Of a stretch of DNA of 61,623 nt, positions 1 through 8,062 are shown one piece after another. Position 1 is the stretch's first letter, and every line of letters starts with the position of its first letter. The notes beneath the pieces were generated by a model. That model was not told the DNA's origin. It ran no database searches and was given only the letters and a program-made list of their open reading frames with translations. Position numbers and translations under genes: made by a program. Origin of the DNA: Rubellimicrobium roseum (GTDB lineage Bacteria > Pseudomonadota > Alphaproteobacteria > Rhodobacterales > Rhodobacteraceae); assembly GCF_006152145.1 (NCBI RefSeq), contig NZ_VDFV01000007.1, positions 1 to 61,623 of the forward strand, in the 5' to 3' direction.

Positions 1-189
1 GTTCCAGACCCGGCTGGGCCGGGAGGGGCGGTCCTCGAGCGCCTCAGGTCCTCCGGTCTGGTAGAGCTCGTACCAGCGGTAGAACGTGGCTCTCGGGATC
101 CCGAGCTTCTCCAGGGTGCGCCTGACCGGCAGGTGTGACTGCTCGACCAGGCGGATGATCTCGGCCTTCTCGGATGCGGGGTACCTCAT
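1..189 (-). CDS. IS3-family transposase OrfB, N-terminal fragment (runs off the window)
   Basis: Sixty-three codons are visible from an ATG at 189 to the window edge. The product starts MRYPASEKAEIIRLVEQSH and continues with a helix-turn-helix-like segment (LGIPRATFYRWYELY) and then an EDRPSRPSRVWN linker, typical of the region before the DDE integrase core of IS3-group OrfB proteins. The ATG overlaps the orfA stop codon as ATGA, so OrfB may be made by coupled re-initiation as well as by the programmed -1 frameshift usual in this family. The catalytic DDE residues are outside the window. Confidence 0.8.
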   Translation of the reverse strand, partial: MRYPASEKAEIIRLVEQSHLPVRRTLEKLGIPRATFYRWYELYQTGGPEALEDRPSRPSRVWN

Positions 190-563
190 GCGTCGTCGCC
201 CCCAGCCCCGCTCATGCTTTTTTTGAGCAGGCGGTTCTCGAGGGTGAGGTCGGCCACGACCTCCTTCAGGGCGCTGGCCTCGCGGCGGAGCTCCTTCACC
301 TCGTCCGAGGTCGCGGCCCGGGCGGTGTCGCCCGCCAGCCTCTTCTTGCCGGCCTCGAGGAACTCCTTGGACCAGCCATAGTACATCGAGCTGCTGATCC
401 CCTCGCGCCGGCACAGCTCGGCGATGCTGTCCTCCCCGCGCAAGCCCTCCAGCACGATGCGGATCTTCTCCTCGGCAGAGAACTGGCGGCGGGTGGCGCG
501 CCGGATGTCCTTCAGGACGGCTTCAGCAGGAGCCTTCTTGGTTGGCCCGGATGTCTGCTTCAT
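186..563 (-). CDS. IS3-family transposase OrfA
   Basis: A 125-aa protein beginning MKQTSGPTKK. It has an HTH_Tnp_1 domain (FSAEEKIRIVLEGLRGE, then the recognition-helix region ELCRREGISSSMYYGWSKEF) and a C-terminal leucine-zipper-like helix (LRREASALKEVVADLTLENR) used for OrfA/OrfAB multimerisation in the IS3 family. The domain order and length match OrfA of IS3-type elements. It binds the element's terminal repeats and overlaps orfB by ATGA at its 3' end. A longer upstream start is possible but lacks family similarity. Confidence 0.85.
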   Translation of the reverse strand: MKQTSGPTKKAPAEAVLKDIRRATRRQFSAEEKIRIVLEGLRGEDSIAELCRREGISSSMYYGWSKEFLEAGKKRLAGDTARAATSDEVKELRREASALKEVVADLTLENRLLKKSMSGAGGDDA

Positions 564-695
564 CTTCGCTCCTTGGCGGCTGCGATGAACCAGACATCCT
601 CCTCTCACAAAACACCCCAGTATGTCTCATGGGCGCTGATCCGGGACAGACAGTCACCATGCAGGCCGACCACAGACAACGGAGCAGGACCCACG

Positions 696-1166
696 ATGAG
701 CTCATCCCCAACCATGGAAGACCTGCTGGCCGAGGAGGCGAGCCTCGTCCTTGACCGGTTCGATTATGCCTCCGCCTGGGATCTCGGGGTGCGCATCCGG
801 AGCGTGGCATCCGAGCGGCGCTTGCCCATCGCTGTTGAGGTCTTCCATGGCACCGCGCCCGTGTTCTTTGCGCTGTTGCCCGGGGCCACGCCCGACAACA
901 GCGAGTGGATCCGACGGAAGCGGGCCGTTGCCCTGCGCTTTCACCACAGCTCGCTCTACATGCGGCTTGCTTGCGAGAGCAAAGGCGTGACGCTCAGCGA
1001 GCGGTATGGCCTCCCCGAGACGGAGTTCGTGGCCAGCGGCGGGGCCGTGCCGATCTTTGTGCGCGACGTGGGTCTGGTGGGCGTTGCAACGGTGAGCGGG
1101 ATCCCGGATGTCGAGGACCACCAGCTTGTCGTGTCCGCCATCCACGATCTTAGGGGCGGCTTCTAA
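696..1166 (+). CDS. UPF0303 / heme-degrading (HbpS-like) domain protein
   Basis: A 156-aa protein starting MSSSPTMEDLLAEEASLVLD. The ATG at 696 is preceded by GGAG at 681-684. Family hallmarks are the LPGATPDNSEWIRRK segment near residues 58-72, the FHHSSLYMRL segment, and the C-terminal VSGIPDVEDHQLVV stretch, all matching UPF0303 proteins (GlcG/HbpS-like fold, annotated as heme-degrading domain proteins; biochemical role poorly defined). Full length for the family. The gene sits about 45 bp from the end of the IS element, so its native promoter has probably been displaced or replaced. Confidence 0.8.
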   Translation: MSSSPTMEDLLAEEASLVLDRFDYASAWDLGVRIRSVASERRLPIAVEVFHGTAPVFFALLPGATPDNSEWIRRKRAVALRFHHSSLYMRLACESKGVTLSERYGLPETEFVASGGAVPIFVRDVGLVGVATVSGIPDVEDHQLVVSAIHDLRGGF

Positions 1167-1257
1167 GTTCAATTTTACCGACCTCACTGGTCAGATTTCG
1201 TGCTTCTTGACTTGGCGCTGCGGCGGGCGGAATGGCGGTACCAAGAAGCGGGCCTCC

Positions 1258-2283
1258 TCAGTGGAGAGTTGTTTGGGCAATGATCCTTGCCAGCTGGTGC
1301 CGAGCCTCGTGCTCCGTCCTGTAGCTTCCGCAGTGTTCACGACGACGTCGCCCGTCCACGGTGTAAATGACCGTCGGACAAGGCCCAGGCTGCACCTGAG
1401 CGATCTCCTCTTTGCCGCCATAACTACACGTCCATCTGTCGTCGCTCATGCGGATCCACGGCCGCGCCGGCCGAAGTCGCTCCAGAGCCTGCCGGAACTC
1501 CTTGGCCGAGCGAAAGCGCTGCTCGATGTCCGCGTGAGTTGCTTTGTTGATGAGACGTTTTAGCGCGGGGGGCACGTGGTCGGCGAAGCCGATCCGGGCG
1601 GCCAGCCTGCCTTCGCTGACAAGGCGTGGCCACTCGGGATCAGCGAGCACTGCGCCCAAGCTCGGCTGGTTATTCACCGCCCGGAGCAACGTCACCCCGG
1701 CCGCGTAAACATCGCTGGCCGCTGAGAACTCGTAACCGTTCGCTGCCTCGGGCGAGGCATGTGGATGATAGAAGCAAGCCGACGCCATGATCCCGCTCTC
1801 GGGGTGGATCACGGTTCCGAAGTCGGAGAGCTTCGCTACCGAGCCGGAAAGCATGATGTTGCCGGGCTTCACGTCGCGATGAACAATGCCCTTAGCGTGG
1901 GCGTGCTCAAGCGCGAACAGGACGTGCTTCATGTAGACCATGGAGTCGATCGCGGGCACGAAGCCGCGCATCAGCGCATCACCCAGTGATCCGCCTTCCA
2001 GAAGCTCCATTTCGATCAGGACCGCACCGTTAAGCACGTCGGCTGTGAGCACCTTCACCACATGATCGTGCGTGCAAAGGTATTGGGCCTGGGCCTCCAC
2101 TATCTCTCGGTACGAAGAAGGATCTTCAACCCGAATCAGCTTCAAGGCCGAGTCTCGACCCAGGTGCAGGTTCCGGACGTGGTATACCTCACCGAATGCG
2201 CCGCGACCGAGCGGACGCACCACCTCGTATTTGTTCGGGATAGCCTGTCCGGCCTGCAGATTTACAGGAGCGAGTGCCAACAT
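1258..2283 (-). CDS. Hanks-type serine/threonine protein kinase with C-terminal basic domain
   Basis: 341 aa from the ATG at 2283. All kinase motifs are intact: glycine loop GRGAFGEV (26-33), ATP lysine K48 in ALKLI, catalytic loop HRDVKPGN (135-142), DFG (154-156), ASPEA (176-180) and SDVYAAGV (190-197). No transmembrane segment is visible, so it should be cytosolic. After about residue 275 comes a small beta-rich then helical domain (DRWTCSYGG, YTVDGRRRREHCG, TEHEARHQLARII) that resembles an integrase-arm or AP2-like DNA-binding fold; this is inference. The start overlaps the stop of the upstream gene as TGATG, so the two are translationally coupled. Substrate unknown; the partner protein is the first guess. 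Confidence 0.88.
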   Translation of the reverse strand: MLALAPVNLQAGQAIPNKYEVVRPLGRGAFGEVYHVRNLHLGRDSALKLIRVEDPSSYREIVEAQAQYLCTHDHVVKVLTADVLNGAVLIEMELLEGGSLGDALMRGFVPAIDSMVYMKHVLFALEHAHAKGIVHRDVKPGNIMLSGSVAKLSDFGTVIHPESGIMASACFYHPHASPEAANGYEFSAASDVYAAGVTLLRAVNNQPSLGAVLADPEWPRLVSEGRLAARIGFADHVPPALKRLINKATHADIEQRFRSAKEFRQALERLRPARPWIRMSDDRWTCSYGGKEEIAQVQPGPCPTVIYTVDGRRRREHCGSYRTEHEARHQLARIIAQTTLH

Positions 2284-2744
2284 CAGAGGACCATCCAAGC
2301 TGCAAGGGCCGCATATTTGGCCCCGTCAGGCCAGCTATTCGGCCGGCAGGCGATGAGCTCATCGCAGGCCGCGAGCTTGTCGCCTTTGTAGCCCAGCGCC
2401 TTCGGAGTGAACGACTGCGATGTGAACTCGTGAGTCGGCAGCCCCTTCTCGAAGCCCAGCAGGTTGAGCACTCCGAACGGGAACACCAGATAGGCCATCT
2501 GGTCGGCGCTCTTGGCGTCCATCGACAATCGGTAAGCGAGCTGGTCGGGGTTGTTGGCCCCGATTACCTCGCCGAACGTCTGCCGAAAGAAGTGGGAGAG
2601 CGCCGCTCGGGATTGGCTCGGGTCGAACGGATCGCGGCCATGGGCGACGTAGATTGGCTGCGATTTCGACCCGCCAAGGGAGCAGTAATGCAGCTCCCCT
2701 TTTCTGAGATTGAATCCAAGAACCGTCAGAGGCGCGTTCTCCAT
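2283..2744 (-). CDS. Hypothetical protein with RuvC/RNase-H-like layout, kinase partner
   Basis: 153 aa starting MENAPLTVLGFNLRKGELHY. I do not recognise a named family. The order of elements resembles RuvC-like resolvases: a first strand pair (VLGFNLRKGELHYCSLGG), a PDQLAYRLSM strand, a helix with VFPFGVLNLLGFEKG, a GLPTHEFTSQSFTPKAL strand and helix, and a C-terminal helix (WPDGAKYAALAAWMVL). The acidic residues expected in strand 1 (Asp), strand 4 (Glu) and the last helix are replaced or displaced, so if the fold is right it may be a non-catalytic relative. The kinase follows with a 1-nt TGATG overlap. The ribosome-binding site is weak. Confidence 0.7.
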   Translation of the reverse strand: MENAPLTVLGFNLRKGELHYCSLGGSKSQPIYVAHGRDPFDPSQSRAALSHFFRQTFGEVIGANNPDQLAYRLSMDAKSADQMAYLVFPFGVLNLLGFEKGLPTHEFTSQSFTPKALGYKGDKLAACDELIACRPNSWPDGAKYAALAAWMVL

Positions 2745-2918
2745 AACTGTTGATGTCCGAAGCGGCCGCCCGGAATGGGCTCTAACCGCTCCGCCCAGGC
2801 TGGAGCTGCCCAGCCCGGGCGAGGCCGTGAGGTCCGGAGCGCCGCACCAGCGCTCTGTCACCTGTTGTGGTAGTTGGCCCCCGGTCAGAGCACCTGAAGG
2901 AAAACTCTTGACAGGGGG

Positions 2919-2948
2919 TGTGCATGCAAAGCCGCCGACTGTGCATGC
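2919..2948. promoter_or_regulatory. Paired TGTGCATGC repeats, possible operator
   Basis: The 9-mer TGTGCATGC occurs at 2919-2927 and again at 2940-2948, 21 bp apart (two helical turns), each containing the palindrome GCATGC. It lies between the 3' end of nrdJ and the start of the kinase-partner gene, whose promoter would be in this stretch. The role as an operator is inferred from spacing and position only. Confidence 0.35.
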
Positions 2949-2986
2949 TTATAGGTCGTTGGCAACCCGGCACTTTTAGTCAACAC

Positions 2987-5900
2987 TCAGCTGCAGCCGC
3001 TCGTGCCGCCGCAGGTGTTGCACTTCATGCAGGTGCCGTTGCGCACCAGCGTGTAGTTGCCGCATTCGCCGCAGGGGTCGCCCTCGTAGCCCTGGATGCG
3101 GGCCTTGTCGCGGGCGCTGATCGTGCCGGTGGCGAGCGCCGTGGCCGAGGTCGAGGGCTCGTAGGTCGCGGCGGGCTCGGCCATGCTGGTCGCGGCGGCG
3201 ATCAGGTCCTGAGGCAGGCGCTTGCGCAGGTAGCCGGTCGAGCTGATCTCCTTGAGGAGCCTGATCGACTGCGTCGCCACCCGGTCGGAGACGGGCGAGA
3301 CGTTGCGCTCGGCCTCGCCCTGGCCCAGTTCGTCGAAGCTCGCGCCCTTGGGGGCGACATGGGCGAGGTCGGTGCGGTCGAGGTAGGAGATCGCCAGCTC
3401 GCGGAAGATGTAGTCGAGGATGGAGGTCGCCGACTTGATCGAGTCGTTGCCCTGCACCATGCCCGCGGGCTCGAAGCGGGTGAAGGTGAAGGCGTCCACG
3501 AACTCCTCGAGCGGCACGCCGTATTGAAGGCCGACAGAGACGGCGATGGCGAAGTTGTTCATCATCGCCCGGAAGCCCGCGCCTTCCTTGTGCATGTCGA
3601 GGAAGATCTCGCCCAAGCGGCCGTCGCCGTATTCACCGGTGCGGAGATAGACCTTGTGGCCGCCGATGATTGCCTTCTGGGTGTAGCCCTTGCGGCGGGC
3701 GGGCATCTTCTCGCGCTCGCGGGTGCGGACTTCGCGGACGACGATTTTCTCCACGATCTTCTCGGCCATCACGGCGACCTTCTCGGGCACCGAGCCGTTG
3801 GCCAGGATCTCCTCGGCCTCCTCGTCGCCGTCGATGAGGGCGGAGGCGAGGGGCTGCGAGAGCTTGGAGCCATCGCGGTACAGCGCGTTGGCCTTCACCC
3901 CCAGGCTCCAGGACAGCATGTAGGCGTCCTGGCAGTCCTTGATCGTCGCGCCGTTCGGCATGTTGATGGTCTTGGAGATGGCGCCCGAGATGAAGCTCTG
4001 CGCCGCGGCCATCATCGTGATGTGCGACTCAACCGACAGGAAACGCCGACCCTTCTTGCCGCAGGGGTTGGCGCAGTCGAAGACGGAAAGGTGCTCCTCG
4101 CGCAGGTAGGGCGCGCCTTCGAGCGTCATCGTCCCGCAGACATGGTCGTTGGCCGCGTCGATCTGCGCGCGGGTGAAGCCCAGGTGGCGCAGGAGGTCGA
4201 AGCCCGGGTCGTTGAGCTTGGCGGCCGGGATGCCCAGCGTCTTGGTGCAGAACTCCTCGCCCAGAGTCCACTGATTGAAGACGAAGCGGATGTCGAAGGC
4301 CTGGGGCAGGGCGGCTTCGATCTTCTCCAGCTCCTCGGGGCCGAAGCCGTGGCCGATCAGCGCCGTGTGGTTGATGCCGGGGGCGTTGCCGAGCGTGCGG
4401 TGGCCAACGGCGTAGGCGATGATCTCCTCGATCTCGGCGGGGGCGTAGCCCAGCTTGTCGAGCGCTGCGGGGACCGACTGGTTGATGATCTTGAAGTAGC
4501 CGCCGCCGGCGAGCTTCTTGAACTTCACCAGGGCGAAGTCGGGCTCGATGCCGGTGGTGTCGCAGTCCATGACGAGGCCGATGGTGCCCGTGGGCGCGAT
4601 CACCGTCGTCTGGGCGTTGCGGAAGCCGTGGGCCTCGCCCAGGGTCAGCGCCTCGTCCCAGGCCTGCATGGCCAGTTCCGAGAGGCGGGCGTCGAGCACG
4701 TTGGCATGGTCGAGCGGCACGGGCTTGACGGCGAGGTTCTCGTAGCCCCCGGCTTGGCCATGGGCGGCGCGGCGGTGGTTGCGGATGACGCGCAGCATGG
4801 ACTGGCGGTTGCGCTCGTAGCCCGCGAAGGGGCCTAGCTCGGCGGCGATCTCGGCGGAGGTGGCGTAGGCGGTGCCGGTCATGATGGCGGTCAGCGCGCC
4901 GCAGAGCGCCCGGCCCTCGGCCGAGTCGTAGCCCAGGCCCATGTTCATCAGGAGCCCGCCGATGTTGGCGTAGCCCAGGCCCAGCGTGCGGAAGTCGTAG
5001 GAAAGCTGCGCGATCTCCTTGGAGGGGAACTGCGCCATGGTCACGCTGATCTCGAGCGTGAGGGTCCAGAGCTTGACCGCGTGGATGTAGCGGGCCGCGT
5101 CGAACTCCTCGCCGTCCCAGAAGGTCAGGAGGTTGAGCGAGGCCAGGTTGCAGGCCGTGTCGTCCAGGAACATGTACTCCGAGCAGGGGTTCGAGCCCCG
5201 GATCGGGCCGTTGGCCGGGCAGGTATGCCAGGCGTTCACGGTGTCATGGAACTGGATGCCGGGATCGGCGCAGGCCCAGGCGGCGTGGCCGATCTGGTCC
5301 CACAGATCGCGGGCCTTGATCGACTTCGTGACCTTGCCGTCGCGGCGCGCCTTGAGCTGCCAGTCGCCGTCGGCCTCGACCGCGCGCAGGAAGGTGTCGG
5401 TGACGCGGATCGAGTTGTTCGAGTTCTGGCCCGAGACGGAGGCGTAGGCCTCGGAATCCCAGTCGGTGTCGTAGGTCGGGAACTCGATCGAGTCGAAGCC
5501 CTGGCGGGCGTAGTCGAGCACGCGCTTGATGTAGGTCTCGGGGATGGCCGAGCGCTTGGCGTCGCGGATGGCGGCCTTGAGGGCGGCGTTCTTGGCGGGC
5601 TCGTAGGCGTCGGCCGGTTCGCCGTCCCAGGCCTTGAGCGCGGCGAAGATGCCGTTGAGGCGCTTCTCGTGCATCTTGGAGCCGGCGACGATGGACGCCA
5701 CCTTCTGCTCCTCGATGACCTTCCAGTTGATGAAGGCCTCGATGTCGGGGTGGTCGGCGTCGACGATCACCATCTTGGCCGCGCGGCGCGTGGTGCCGCC
5801 CGACTTGATCGCGCCCGCCGCGCGGTCGCCGATCTTAAGAAAGCCCATCAGGCCCGAGGAGCGGCCGCCGCCCGACAGCTTCTCGCCCTCGCCGCGGAGC

Positions 5901-6586
5901 GAGGAGAAGTTGGTGCCGGTGCCCGAGCCGTATTTGAAGAGCCGAGCCTCGCGCACCCAGAGGTCCATAATCCCGCCCTCGTTCACGAGGTCGTCCTGCA
6001 CGGACTGGATGAAGCAGGCGTGAGGCTGCGGATGTTCGTAGGCCGACTGGGAGCGGACGAGCTCGCCCGTCTGGAAGTCGACGTAGTAGTGGCCCTGCGC
6101 CGGGCCGTCGATGCCATAGGCCCAGTGCAGGCCGGTGTTGAACCACTGCGGGCTATTCGGCGCGCCCATCTGGCGGGCCAGCATGTGCCGCATCTCGTCG
6201 TAATAGGCGCGGGCGTCGGTTTCGGCGGTGAAGTAGCCGCCCTTCCAGCCCCAGTAGGCCCAGGCCCCCGCAAGACGGTCGAAGACCTGGCGGGCCGAGG
6301 TTTCGCCGCCGAGAGTGGCGTCCTTGGCCGGGACCGAGCGGCGGAGCCAGAGGGGAACACCCTCTTCCTCGACGGGCGTGGTGGCCGAGGGGACGCCCGC
6401 CTTGCGGAAGTACTTCTGGGCGATCACGTCGGCCGCGACCTGCGACCAAGCTTCCGGCACTTCGAGCGTGTCGAGCTTGAAGACCGTGGTGCCGTCGGGA
6501 TTGCGGATCTCCGAGGCGGTGGTGCGGAAAGAGATGCCCTCATAAGCATCCCGACCCTCGGTGGTGAATGCGCGTTCGATTTGCAT
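2987..6586 (-). CDS. nrdJ: Vitamin B12-dependent ribonucleoside-diphosphate reductase (class II)
   Basis: 1199 aa starting [17 protein letters not shown] at an ATG preceded by GGAGGACAGG. It reduces ribonucleotides to deoxyribonucleotides using adenosylcobalamin. Recognisable segments: an N-terminal [16 protein letters not shown] block, the radical/active-site region [18 protein letters not shown], the [16 protein letters not shown] region, and a C-terminal cysteine-rich tail ([19 protein letters not shown]) with the redox/zinc-type cysteines. The length matches long alphaproteobacterial NrdJ proteins. It stands alone without nrdAB genes nearby. DnaA-box-like sites and a possible NrdR box lie in the 5' region. 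Confidence 0.95.
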   Translation of the reverse strand: MQIERAFTTEGRDAYEGISFRTTASEIRNPDGTTVFKLDTLEVPEAWSQVAADVIAQKYFRKAGVPSATTPVEEEGVPLWLRRSVPAKDATLGGETSARQVFDRLAGAWAYWGWKGGYFTAETDARAYYDEMRHMLARQMGAPNSPQWFNTGLHWAYGIDGPAQGHYYVDFQTGELVRSQSAYEHPQPHACFIQSVQDDLVNEGGIMDLWVREARLFKYGSGTGTNFSSLRGEGEKLSGGGRSSGLMGFLKIGDRAAGAIKSGGTTRRAAKMVIVDADHPDIEAFINWKVIEEQKVASIVAGSKMHEKRLNGIFAALKAWDGEPADAYEPAKNAALKAAIRDAKRSAIPETYIKRVLDYARQGFDSIEFPTYDTDWDSEAYASVSGQNSNNSIRVTDTFLRAVEADGDWQLKARRDGKVTKSIKARDLWDQIGHAAWACADPGIQFHDTVNAWHTCPANGPIRGSNPCSEYMFLDDTACNLASLNLLTFWDGEEFDAARYIHAVKLWTLTLEISVTMAQFPSKEIAQLSYDFRTLGLGYANIGGLLMNMGLGYDSAEGRALCGALTAIMTGTAYATSAEIAAELGPFAGYERNRQSMLRVIRNHRRAAHGQAGGYENLAVKPVPLDHANVLDARLSELAMQAWDEALTLGEAHGFRNAQTTVIAPTGTIGLVMDCDTTGIEPDFALVKFKKLAGGGYFKIINQSVPAALDKLGYAPAEIEEIIAYAVGHRTLGNAPGINHTALIGHGFGPEELEKIEAALPQAFDIRFVFNQWTLGEEFCTKTLGIPAAKLNDPGFDLLRHLGFTRAQIDAANDHVCGTMTLEGAPYLREEHLSVFDCANPCGKKGRRFLSVESHITMMAAAQSFISGAISKTINMPNGATIKDCQDAYMLSWSLGVKANALYRDGSKLSQPLASALIDGDEEAEEILANGSVPEKVAVMAEKIVEKIVVREVRTREREKMPARRKGYTQKAIIGGHKVYLRTGEYGDGRLGEIFLDMHKEGAGFRAMMNNFAIAVSVGLQYGVPLEEFVDAFTFTRFEPAGMVQGNDSIKSATSILDYIFRELAISYLDRTDLAHVAPKGASFDELGQGEAERNVSPVSDRVATQSIRLLKEISSTGYLRKRLPQDLIAAATSMAEPAATYEPSTSATALATGTISARDKARIQGYEGDPCGECGNYTLVRNGTCMKCNTCGGTSGCS

Positions 6587-6694
6587 CGTCCTGTCCTCCA
6601 AACATGGAAAACGAAGAGAGACGCTGCCGTCCAATGGACGACATTCGAGTGCTTTCCGCCCCGGTCCCTTGCTTCGCGTTTGTCCGTTCTGTCC

Positions 6695-6708
6695 CACCAC
6701 ATCTAGTG
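6695..6708 (-). promoter_or_regulatory. Possible NrdR box upstream of nrdJ
   Basis: On the nrdJ strand the site reads CACTAGATGTGGTG, which matches 11 of 14 positions of the general NrdR pattern CACTATATATAGTG and is an imperfect palindrome. NrdR boxes usually come in pairs about 31 bp apart; a very degenerate second candidate sits near 6725-6740. It lies 109 bp upstream of the nrdJ start, a sensible operator position. Confidence 0.35.
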
Positions 6709-6769
6709 GGCAACTGCTTCGAGAACACAGACTGATGTATCCCGTTCCCGCTCGCAATGCTCTTTCTGT

Positions 6770-6866
6770 TGTGGAAAAGTCGCAGAAAGGCTTTGACTCA
6801 AGACCAGATCCGAGTCCGTGTGGATATCTCCGATTCTTACGGCAGCCGTCCCCAATCTTATCCACA
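6770..6866. promoter_or_regulatory. Cluster of DnaA-box-like sites upstream of nrdJ
   Basis: TTATCCACA, the consensus DnaA box, occurs at 6858-6866 on the plus strand. TGTGGATAT (6819-6827) and TGTGGAAAA (6770-6778) are each one mismatch from the box on the other strand. In E. coli, DnaA binds the nrdAB promoter, so a role in tying nrdJ expression to replication is plausible. An origin is less likely because no AT-rich unwinding region or replication gene is adjacent. Confidence 0.5.
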
Positions 6867-6870
6867 GGAA

Positions 6871-6888
6871 TGTGACCTGAGCGTCACA
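6871..6888. repeat. Inverted repeat TGTGAC-N6-GTCACA
   Basis: A perfect 6-bp inverted repeat with a 6-bp spacer, 5 bp from the consensus DnaA box. It resembles a Crp/Fnr-type site, but its spacing differs from classical TGTGA-N6-TCACA. The regulator is unknown. Confidence 0.35.
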
Positions 6889-7066
6889 ATCGGAGTGGAA
6901 ATGAATTGTCCAAGGCGGGACTACGAAGGGCCGTGCAGCGCAGCTCCGGGTCCGTGATTACGGTCCGGCTGGATCAGAGCTGGTGCATGCGTGACGGCGG
7001 GCCCGAACGGACCGGGGCGAGGCGGCGTGCCGGGAATCGGGCGGTGTCGTCGGGTCAGAGGCGTTC

Positions 7067-7546
7067 CTAGCGCAGCTCGCGCTTGGCGAGGCCGGTCTCG
7101 ACCAGAAGGCCACGGTCTCGCGCCTCGTAGTAGTAGCCGCGACGATACCAGTCGTAGGCCCGCTCGAGGTTGCCATTGGCGACGATCCAGGCGCCGCGCA
7201 GGTAGGCGCCGCCCCAGCGCAGGTTGGTGCGGGCGTCGAGGAGGCCCGAGTCGGGTCCCTCGTAGCCCATCGTCCGGGCGGTCTGGGGCGCGATCTGCAT
7301 GAGTCCCAGGTAGGTGCCGTTGCGGGCGGCGGGATTATAGCCGCTCTCGACGCGGACCACGTGGTCCAGAAGCTCGGGCGGGATGTCGAGGGACTCGGCG
7401 GTCGTCTCGATCAGGGAGCGCATCTCGGCGGGGCCGCCGATCTCGACCGCCTGGGGTGCCTTCGCCGCGTCGCGCCCCGTGCCGCAGGCTGCAAGGGGGA
7501 GGAGCGCCAGGGCGAGCGCCGCCCGGCGAATGGCGAAGGAATTCAT
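7067..7546 (-). CDS. Lipoprotein lytic transglycosylase (SLT/LT domain)
   Basis: 159 aa starting MNSFAIRRAALALALLPLAAC, a signal peptide ending in lipobox LAAC with the acylated cysteine at about residue 21. The SLT domain has the catalytic glutamate E67 in VVRVESGYNP, followed by GLMQIAPQTARTMGY and the LRWGGAYLRG segment. It should cleave peptidoglycan glycan strands from the periplasmic face of a membrane. It is short, essentially one catalytic domain with no LysM or other binding domain. It is monocistronic as far as can be seen. Confidence 0.88.
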   Translation of the reverse strand: MNSFAIRRAALALALLPLAACGTGRDAAKAPQAVEIGGPAEMRSLIETTAESLDIPPELLDHVVRVESGYNPAARNGTYLGLMQIAPQTARTMGYEGPDSGLLDARTNLRWGGAYLRGAWIVANGNLERAYDWYRRGYYYEARDRGLLVETGLAKRELR

Positions 7547-7607
7547 GGAGGCTCCGCTTGACTGTCCGGTGCGGACGCTAACCAAGAACGGTCAGCGCGC
7601 AAGCGGC

Positions 7608-7928
7608 CTAGCGGCGCCGACCCACGCCCAAGGCGTCCAGTTCGGCTTCAATCCGCTCATCGCCGGCCCGCGCCGCCTTGAGCGCGTCGAAGCGGGCGCG
7701 CAGAGCGGCCTTCTCGTCGCCCTGGCAATCGGTCCAGGGCCGGTCCTGCAGGGCCATGTGCAGGACGTAGTAGCCGATGAAGTGAGGCCGCTCGCCGGTC
7801 GCGAGGAGCCGGGCATAGGCGGCGTCCGCGCCTAGAGCGCAAAGCTCCTCGGCCGATTCGATGCCGGCGCGGCGGAACGCGGCCTCGGTGGCGGGCCCCA
7901 GGTTGCGCAGGGAGGAGATCGCGCTCAT
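7608..7928 (-). CDS. TfoX/Sxy C-terminal domain protein
   Basis: 106 aa from the ATG at 7928. It starts MSAISSLRNLGPATEAAFRR, the helix-hairpin-helix-like opening of the TfoX C-terminal domain (AGIESAEELCALGADAAYARLL), followed by FIGYYVLHMALQDRPW. The usual N-terminal TfoX domain is absent, a common stand-alone form in alphaproteobacteria. TfoX/Sxy regulates competence in gammaproteobacteria; here a role in DNA or protein interaction can only be guessed. Confidence 0.8.
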   Translation of the reverse strand: MSAISSLRNLGPATEAAFRRAGIESAEELCALGADAAYARLLATGERPHFIGYYVLHMALQDRPWTDCQGDEKAALRARFDALKAARAGDERIEAELDALGVGRRR

Positions 7929-8062
7929 GCGGGCGCCTTCGTGAGGGTGGAAAGGGATGGCCGGCGCTCGGCACCGTTGCGAGGGCGTCGTCGCCCCGGC
8001 CGCCAGTGATCCCGGACACGGCCCGAGGGAGAGGCGGGCCGCTGTGGGTCCGGGACAGAAGG

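Larger units (their letters stand above)
1..652 (-). mobile_element. IS3-family insertion sequence, partial (one end outside the window)
   Basis: Two overlapping minus-strand frames have the IS3 arrangement of orfA followed by orfB. Upstream of orfA, reading outward, is an end-like sequence starting TGTCCCGGATCAGCGCC on the minus strand, whose outer edge falls near 648-652. The other terminus, most of orfB and any target-site duplication lie outside the window, so the exact boundary and completeness cannot be fixed. The element stops about 45 bp before the start codon of the next gene on the plus strand. Confidence 0.8.
6587..7066. other. nrdJ upstream intergenic region
   Basis: No gene is seen in this 480-bp stretch between nrdJ and the transglycosylase gene. 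It is less GC-rich than its surroundings and contains a possible NrdR-type palindrome near 6695-6708, three DnaA-box-like sequences between 6770 and 6866, and the perfect inverted repeat TGTGAC-N6-GTCACA at 6871-6888. I see no cobalamin riboswitch signature. Confidence 0.6.

Noticed and set aside
1258-2744. Assignment to BREX/Pgl (PglW) or Stk2 defence systems
   Set aside because: The kinase is far shorter than PglW, no methyltransferase, ATPase or phosphatase partners are present, and the partner protein does not match known components.
2918-4837. 639-codon plus-strand open frame opposite nrdJ
   Set aside because: Antisense shadow rich in Val, Ala, Gly, Asp; nrdJ on the other strand has all family motifs.
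6587-6760. Cobalamin riboswitch controlling nrdJ
   Set aside because: No B12-box-like conserved sequence is visible on the nrdJ strand; the region instead shows protein-binding-type palindromes.
6770-6866. Chromosomal origin of replication
   Set aside because: Three DnaA-box-like sites are too few, and there is no AT-rich unwinding element and no dnaA, dnaN, parAB or hemE neighbour. A gene-regulatory role fits better.
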